20,456 nucleotides of DNA from Calditrichota bacterium (GTDB taxonomy: Bacteria; Zhuqueibacterota; Zhuqueibacteria; Residuimicrobiales; Krinioviventaceae), in the NCBI GenBank assembly GCA_003818595.1, contig RPQV01000011.1, positions 1 to 20,456 on the forward strand. The letters are read 5' to 3'. This document shows positions 16,810-20,456 of the stretch, piece by piece (position 1 is the first letter of the stretch; every line of letters starts with the position of its first letter). Position numbers and translations under genes: made by a program. Under the pieces are notes generated by a model. The model was not told the origin of the DNA. It was given only the letters and a program-made list of their open reading frames with translations, and did not search any database.

Positions 16810-16824
16810 TTGATTTCAAATCAA
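16810..16824. promoter_or_regulatory. 15-bp perfect palindrome, FNR/CRP-like operator candidate
   Basis: TTGATTTCAAATCAA is a perfect 7-bp inverted repeat around one central base, ending 10 bases before the ATG of the anaerobic sulfatase maturase. The outer halves TTGAT and ATCAA match FNR-family half-sites, but they are 5 bases apart instead of the consensus 4, and the position is inside the probable leader. It could be an operator for a repressor, a related regulator site, or chance in AT-rich DNA. Confidence 0.35.
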
Positions 16825-16834
16825 AATCGTTAAT

Positions 16835-18088
16835 ATGGTGCGTGAATCGCGCGAATTCCAGATTTTTGCCAAACCTGCGGGCGCCCGCTGCAATTTGGGT
16901 TGTCACTACTGCTATTATTTAGACAAAGAACCGCTCTCTGCGGATGGTGCTTCGCTCCAGATGCCCGATCACCTGTTGGAAACATACATCATTCAACACA
17001 TCAATGCCTCAACCGAACCGATCATCACTTTTTCCTGGCACGGCGGCGAACCGACTATTCTGGGGCTTGATTATTTTCAAAAAATTGTGGAATTGCAGCA
17101 CAAACACCAGCCCCTGAATCGGCGCATTGTGAATGGAATGCAGACCAATGGAACTCTCCTGGATGAGGCGTGGTGTCGTTTTCTCGCTACAGAAGGATTC
17201 TTCGTCGGCATCAGCCTGGATGGTCCGGCTGAACTGCACGACATTTTTCGGGTGAGTAAGAACCAGAAATCCACTCATTCGTTGACTATGCGCGGTTATG
17301 AGCTTTTACAGAGATTCGGCGTTTCATGCGAAATCCTCTGCGTCGTCAATGCCGATAATGTACAGCACCCGCTCAGGATTTATGAATATTTTAAAGGACT
17401 CAACGCTCGATATGTGACTTTTCTGCCGTTGGTCGAACGCATAACCGCGGCGGGCCATGTCAGTAGTCGAACGGCGCCGGCGCTTGCCTATGGTGAGTTT
17501 CTGTGCACGATCTTTGATGAATGGGTGACCCGGGATATTTCCAGGATGAAAGTGCAGATTTTCGAAGAAGCGGCTCGGAGCGCGTTTGGCCAAGACCATA
17601 CGCTGTGCATTTTCAAAGAGACGTGCGGCGGTGTGCCGGTTGTTGAATGCAATGGGGATTTTTACGCGTGCGATCACTATGTCGATGATCGCCATCGGTT
17701 GGGCAATATTCGGGATACCTCGCTGGCAGACCTTTTGGATAGCCCGGCACAAAAAGAGTTTGGGCGCGCGAAACGCGACACTCTGCCGCAGGAATGCCGC
17801 AGATGCGAATTTATAAGCCAGTGCAACGGCGGCTGCCCCAAAGATCGCTTTTTACTGACTGCGAACGGTGAACCCGGACTCAATTACCTGTGTGCCGGCT
17901 ATAAACTCTTTTTCAGCCATTGCCGACCCTTTATTGCCGAGGTCGCTGCCCAATGGCGACTGCACAATCTAAGCAAAAGAGAGCATATCGCAACCCAGGA
18001 ACAGGCGCCACTGAAAATAGGCCGCAATGAACCCTGTCCCTGCGGCAGCGGATTAAAATATAAGAACTGCTGTTTGCACCGATCCTGA
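16835..18088 (+). CDS. Anaerobic sulfatase-maturating radical SAM enzyme (anSME) with SEC-C tail
   Basis: The 417-residue enzyme has the radical SAM cluster CNLGCHYC (Cys19, Cys23, Cys26), the SAM-binding GGEP (70-73) and a SPASM region whose cysteines (258, 264, 279, 321, 324, 330, 334, 353) match in order and spacing those of the Clostridium perfringens anSME. Asp280 sits where that enzyme has its catalytic Asp277. These enzymes oxidise an active-site Cys or Ser of a sulfatase to formylglycine in the oxygen-free cytoplasm. The last ~20 residues form a SEC-C zinc motif (RNEPCPCGSG then KNCC; Cys401, 403, 412, 413), which occurs in some family members and in SecA. No clear ribosome site precedes the ATG, but a 15-bp palindrome does. 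No sulfatase gene is in the window. Other radical SAM/SPASM peptide maturases are a less likely reading. Confidence 0.9.
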   Translation: MVRESREFQIFAKPAGARCNLGCHYCYYLDKEPLSADGASLQMPDHLLETYIIQHINASTEPIITFSWHGGEPTILGLDYFQKIVELQHKHQPLNRRIVNGMQTNGTLLDEAWCRFLATEGFFVGISLDGPAELHDIFRVSKNQKSTHSLTMRGYELLQRFGVSCEILCVVNADNVQHPLRIYEYFKGLNARYVTFLPLVERITAAGHVSSRTAPALAYGEFLCTIFDEWVTRDISRMKVQIFEEAARSAFGQDHTLCIFKETCGGVPVVECNGDFYACDHYVDDRHRLGNIRDTSLADLLDSPAQKEFGRAKRDTLPQECRRCEFISQCNGGCPKDRFLLTANGEPGLNYLCAGYKLFFSHCRPFIAEVAAQWRLHNLSKREHIATQEQAPLKIGRNEPCPCGSGLKYKNCCLHRS

Positions 18089-18120
18089 ACAGTAAATGAC
18101 CTCGAATGTCAATGAACCGA

Positions 18121-18972
18121 TCAGGTCAATAATTTTTCTTTAAAAAAGGCCACTGTTCGCTGCCAGGCAAGCTCGGCAGCCTCCTTGTGATATCGAGCAG
18201 GATTCGCATCATTGTTGAACGCGTGTTTGGCGCCGTCATAGATAAAAATCTTGTACTCGATCTTGGCCGCGATCAACGCTGCCTCGAATGCCGGTATGCC
18301 GGCGTTGATGCGTTCGTCATCACCTGCGTAGTGCAGCAGGAGAGAGGCTTTGATTTTCGGCACATCCTCAATCGCCGGTTGACCGCCATAATAGGGCACG
18401 GCAGCCAGCAAATCAGGCGCATGAACGGCGACCTGATTGGTCATCGCTCCACCCCAGCAGAATCCGGTGCACCCGACTTTGCCGGTTGTGAGAGGGTTGG
18501 TTTTCAAGTATTGAACCGCAGCGACGAAATTCTTGACCGTCGCGGCACGATCAAGCTCGCCTATTTTGGTGCGCGCATCATCCTCATTTTCCGGTGTGCC
18601 TCCCAAAGGCGAAAGCGCATCCGGCGCCAGAGCCAAAAATCCCTCCAACGCCATGCGTCGGGCGACATCCCTAATGTGGGGCTGCAATCCCCTGTTTTCG
18701 TGAATGACGATCACGGCCGGCAGTTTCTGTTCTCCCGCCGGTTTGGCCAAATATGCGCGTATGTCGCCGGTTTCACCCGGATAGGTCACGTTCTCGGCAG
18801 CAAGTCGGGGATCATCTTCGGCGATGATGTCCGCTCTGAGATCGCGCGCCTTCCACAAAAGTTGTGCGGCGGCGGCGCTGCCCGCCATGATCGCCAGCTT
18901 TTGGTTGAATTCCCGACGATTCAAAGGCGCCTCGGCAAAATTAATTTGGTCATTCGGAGTTTTGTGATTCAT
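18121..18972 (-). CDS. Dienelactone hydrolase family protein with Tat signal
   Basis: The 283-residue protein starts with a twin-arginine-like signal: NRREFNQKL (Arg19-Arg20) and a mild hydrophobic stretch (about 27-39). The mature part is an alpha/beta hydrolase of the dienelactone hydrolase family. It has HENRGL (Glu92), the nucleophile elbow GFCWGG (Cys172), YAGDDERI (Asp219 region) and GAKHAFNND (His250), a complete Cys-Asp-His triad with the family's Glu. Family members split lactone or ester bonds; the substrate here is unknown and need not be dienelactone. AAAGGAG (plus-strand 18981-18987) lies 8 bases before the ATG. It converges on the radical SAM gene with a 32-base gap and no clear terminator. 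Export in folded form to the periplasm is inferred from the signal. Confidence 0.88.
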   Translation of the reverse strand: MNHKTPNDQINFAEAPLNRREFNQKLAIMAGSAAAAQLLWKARDLRADIIAEDDPRLAAENVTYPGETGDIRAYLAKPAGEQKLPAVIVIHENRGLQPHIRDVARRMALEGFLALAPDALSPLGGTPENEDDARTKIGELDRAATVKNFVAAVQYLKTNPLTTGKVGCTGFCWGGAMTNQVAVHAPDLLAAVPYYGGQPAIEDVPKIKASLLLHYAGDDERINAGIPAFEAALIAAKIEYKIFIYDGAKHAFNNDANPARYHKEAAELAWQRTVAFFKEKLLT

Positions 18973-19048
18973 TTAATTCGCTCCTTTCAATGTGTCCACT
19001 TTTCAGTGGCATATGCGCTTTGTGAAATTTCTTCGGAATGTTCTCGAT

Positions 19049-19300
19049 GCGAAGACCGCAAAGATTGACATCGCACGGAGGCACGGAGACAAAATAGTAG
19101 ATTTTTTCTTCGTCTCTTTAGGTCTCGTGCGAGGAAGAACCAGAAATAAATCAGTCTATGACAAAGAGTTTGGCGCCAATAAACACAAAAAACTCTGCGT
19201 TCCTTTGCTTTCAATCATCCAAATTTTCATCATCAGTGCGCAATCAAAATTCGCAGACAAATTACCAAAACCCTCCTTTGCGTCTCTTTGCGGCTTTGCG
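19049..19300. repeat. Decayed intergenic repeat block of CGCAAAG / CACGGAG units with inverted ends
   Basis: On the plus strand CGCAAAG occurs at 19057-19063 and CACGGAG at 19074-19080 and 19082-19088. At the other end the reverse complement CTTTGCG occurs three times (19276-19282, 19286-19292, 19294-19300). Inside, about 19071-19090 pairs imperfectly with 19112-19132 (TCGCACG against CGTGCGA at the outer ends, GGAGAC near GTCTCT at the inner ends). Units like these recur in intergenic repeats of many environmental genomes, from general knowledge. Whether this copy is a mobile-element relic, a structured RNA or simple drift is not known. Confidence 0.5.
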
Positions 19301-19330
19301 TGTGATTTTTTGGCAAATTCATGCACACGC
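19298..19330 (-). terminator. Hairpin just past the small barrel gene, possible transcript end
   Basis: GCGTGTG (19298-19304) and CACACGC (19324-19330) form a perfect 7-bp stem around a 19-base AT-rich loop. It begins 5 bases beyond the stop of the minus-strand gene at 19336. No U tract follows on the minus strand, where the sequence continues into the CGCAAAG repeats, so this is a weak terminator call. Confidence 0.3.
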
Positions 19331-19335
19331 ATCTT

Positions 19336-19758
19336 TCAAAATCCCACGCCCAATCCGGCAGAGAAAATCATGTCCCGCGTGGGATTGGCGCCGGCGATAT
19401 GACCAAATAATCCGATATTAAAATTGACTCCTTTAAACATCCACTCAAATTCGCCTCCGACATAGGTCTGGTTTCTCTCGGTTCCTCCCATGGGAAACAG
19501 CCAGGTCTGCAGAATCGACATCTTGAGTGCAGCCCCAATGGTATAACCATAATTCCCTCCAAGTCCGATATTCAGCTTTCCGCCTCCTATTCCGGGTTCA
19601 AATTGTACCAGCCAGGCATGATAGGGATAGAAGGAAAGGGAGAGGGAGACTATTTGGGGCGTGGTCAATTTGATGCCCATGGCCGACGTTCCTTGCTTTC
19701 CGGCAAAGAGCGGCAGGGTATACAGGAAAATGACCGTAAACAGGAAAAGCTTTTTCAT
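19336..19758 (-). CDS. Small exported outer-membrane-like protein (140 aa)
   Basis: The 140-residue protein has a clear signal peptide (MKKLFLFTVIFLYTLPLFA, cleavage likely before GKQG). The mature part of about 120 residues is rich in glycine and aromatics with alternating strands (LNIGLGGNYGYTIGAALKM, GVNFNIGLFGHIAG) and ends SAGLGVGF with a terminal Phe, as small outer-membrane barrels do. The frame extends to a TTG at 19773, but GAGGA (plus-strand 19767-19771) lies 8 bases before the ATG at 19758, so that ATG is the start. It lies 153 bases after the T9SS gene on the same strand. I do not recognise a named family; an outer-membrane barrel is likely, the function unknown. Confidence 0.7.
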   Translation of the reverse strand: MKKLFLFTVIFLYTLPLFAGKQGTSAMGIKLTTPQIVSLSLSFYPYHAWLVQFEPGIGGGKLNIGLGGNYGYTIGAALKMSILQTWLFPMGGTERNQTYVGGEFEWMFKGVNFNIGLFGHIAGANPTRDMIFSAGLGVGF

Positions 19759-19783
19759 GATCCGATTCCTCAAATGTGATATA

Positions 19784-19801
19784 GCCGTATTGTTTTACGG
19801 C
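19784..19801 (-). other. Short hairpin between two minus-strand genes
   Basis: GCCGTA and TACGGC form a perfect 6-bp stem around six bases (plus-strand arms 19784-19789 and 19796-19801). It lies 110 bases past the T9SS gene and about 12 bases before the ribosome site of the next gene. No U run follows. It may be a leader structure of the small barrel gene or chance. Confidence 0.25.
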
Positions 19802-19911
19802 CGGAACGGTGATCAAGTTGCATTTAATGGGTCTGTAAACGCCCTTTGAAGCGGAAAAGAATGAACATGGCACAACCTATTCGACTCTTTCCATCCGAAT
19901 AAGGAGACATC

Positions 19912-20456
19912 CTATCTTTGCAGCAATAATTTTTTGACAACCTTCAGATCGTCCGTTTCCAGTTGATAGAAATAAAGGCCGCTGGTTTGGTTTTCAGCAT
20001 GCCATTGAATCGAGTGCATGCCGGCTTGGTGCATGCCGTCCGCCAGGGTGGCGACTTTTTGCCCTGCCAAATTAAAAATCGTCAAGCGAGCGGGTGCCGA
20101 ATGCGGCAGAAAGTAGTTGATGACGGTTGCGGAATTGAATGGATTGGGATAATTTTGTTCCAGGTTCGGAAGATCCGGTTGCCCAATTTCATTTTCCGGC
20201 CTCGTCTCGACCGCGACGACTGCTTCACCATAGACGGCCATCTCGTATAACGAAAATCCGCCGCCGCTGCTGGTCATGCCGTACATCCGGACATGGCGGC
20301 CGGTTTGCGGTGGAAATTCGTGAGTGATCAAACCTGCACCGGGATTATCAGCCACATACGCACATTCAGTCCACGGGCCGTCTTCGGTGTCGGAGATTTC
20401 GAGTTTATATTCTTTTCCATACACTTTCGCCCAATTCAATATGACTTTGCTGATCG
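19912..20456 (-). CDS. T9SS-exported protein with discoidin-like (F5/8 C) domain, C-terminal part
   Basis: The frame is still open at the window edge, so the N-terminus is missing; about 180 residues are visible. The first ~75 look like the end of an F5/8 type C (discoidin/CBM32-like) carbohydrate-binding domain: WAKVYGKEYKLEISDTEDG, then GRHVRMYG and FSLYEMAVYGE. After a linker, about 80 residues form a Por-type T9SS sorting domain with NYPNPFNSATVINYFL, VATLADG, SGLYFYQLE and the ending VKKLLLQR. By family knowledge the protein is secreted and may bind or act on glycans; any catalytic domain would lie outside the window. It shares the sorting signal with the giant protein at the other edge, and shows that the window sits in a genome with a T9SS. 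Confidence 0.88.
   Translation of the reverse strand, partial: ISKVILNWAKVYGKEYKLEISDTEDGPWTECAYVADNPGAGLITHEFPPQTGRHVRMYGMTSSGGGFSLYEMAVYGEAVVAVETRPENEIGQPDLPNLEQNYPNPFNSATVINYFLPHSAPARLTIFNLAGQKVATLADGMHQAGMHSIQWHAENQTSGLYFYQLETDDLKVVKKLLLQR

Larger units (their letters stand above)
18973..19335. other. Gene-free stretch of 363 bases
   Basis: I see no supported gene here. Next to the hydrolase start lies a short hairpin CCACT-TTTC-AGTGG (18996-19009), which would be in that gene's leader. From about 19049 the sequence is made of degraded CGCAAAG and CACGGAG units described separately. Open frames crossing this stretch run antisense to the hydrolase or through the repeats, and have the basic, biased composition of unselected frames. 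Confidence 0.6.

Noticed and set aside
18187..19068. Plus-strand open frame of 293 codons
   Set aside because: It is antisense to the complete dienelactone-hydrolase-family gene and has the arginine-rich composition of a shadow frame.

Overview
The window reads as a chromosomal segment of an uncultured or little-studied Gram-negative bacterium of the FCB superphylum, close to candidate division KSB1/Calditrichota-type lineages. The main clue is two large exported proteins, one cut at each window edge, that both end in a Por-type (type IX) secretion C-terminal domain with an N-[FY]-P-N-P-F-N motif. Several genes also have clear AGGAG-like ribosome binding sites, which is unlike typical Bacteroidota. 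The organism assignment is inference; no 16S or other phylogenetic marker is present.

Layout. (1) 1-4464, + strand: the 3' part of a giant surface protein with a lectin-like end, seven FG-GAP/VCBS calcium-loop repeats, an ASPIC/UnbV-like segment, eight Ig-like modules and a T9SS sorting domain. (2) 4598-6400, - strand: a membrane-anchored PpiD/SurA-like peptidyl-prolyl isomerase, separated from the first gene by a perfect 14-bp hairpin. (3) 6625-11243, + strand: a tight sugar cluster of mannose-family PTS IIC and IID (overlapping by 3 bases), HPr, Enzyme I and bifunctional phosphoglucose/phosphomannose isomerase. (4) 11375-13792, + strand: metK and ahcY, the SAM-making and SAH-clearing arms of the methyl cycle, closed by a good intrinsic terminator. 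(5) 13865-15136, + strand: a PorV/FadL-like outer-membrane barrel. (6) 15231-16663, - strand: a sugar-1-phosphate nucleotidylyltransferase/acetyltransferase preceded by an unlisted 54-residue two-helix membrane protein. (7) 16835-18088, + strand: an anaerobic sulfatase-maturating radical SAM enzyme with a SEC-C tail and a 15-bp palindrome just upstream. (8) 18121-18972, - strand: a Tat-signal dienelactone-hydrolase-family protein. (9) about 18973-19335: a gene-free stretch carrying decayed repeats. (10) 19336-20456, - strand: a small beta-barrel-like exported protein and the end of a discoidin-like T9SS substrate.

How the genes fit together. IIC and IID form the membrane channel of a mannose-type PTS; HPr and Enzyme I supply phosphate from PEP; the isomerase would move Man-6-P or Glc-6-P to Fru-6-P. 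The sugar-specific IIA and IIB parts are not in the window, so the transporter must be completed elsewhere or the system serves regulation. The other genes mostly concern envelope and export: chaperone, barrels, T9SS cargo and nucleotide sugars. I saw no tRNA, rRNA, CRISPR array, transposase, phage gene, or toxin/defence gene. Nothing here clearly amounts to a new biological system. The items most worth checking are the incomplete PTS module with its Ser46-bearing HPr, the small membrane protein, the palindrome before the radical SAM gene, and the dispersed-repeat block.
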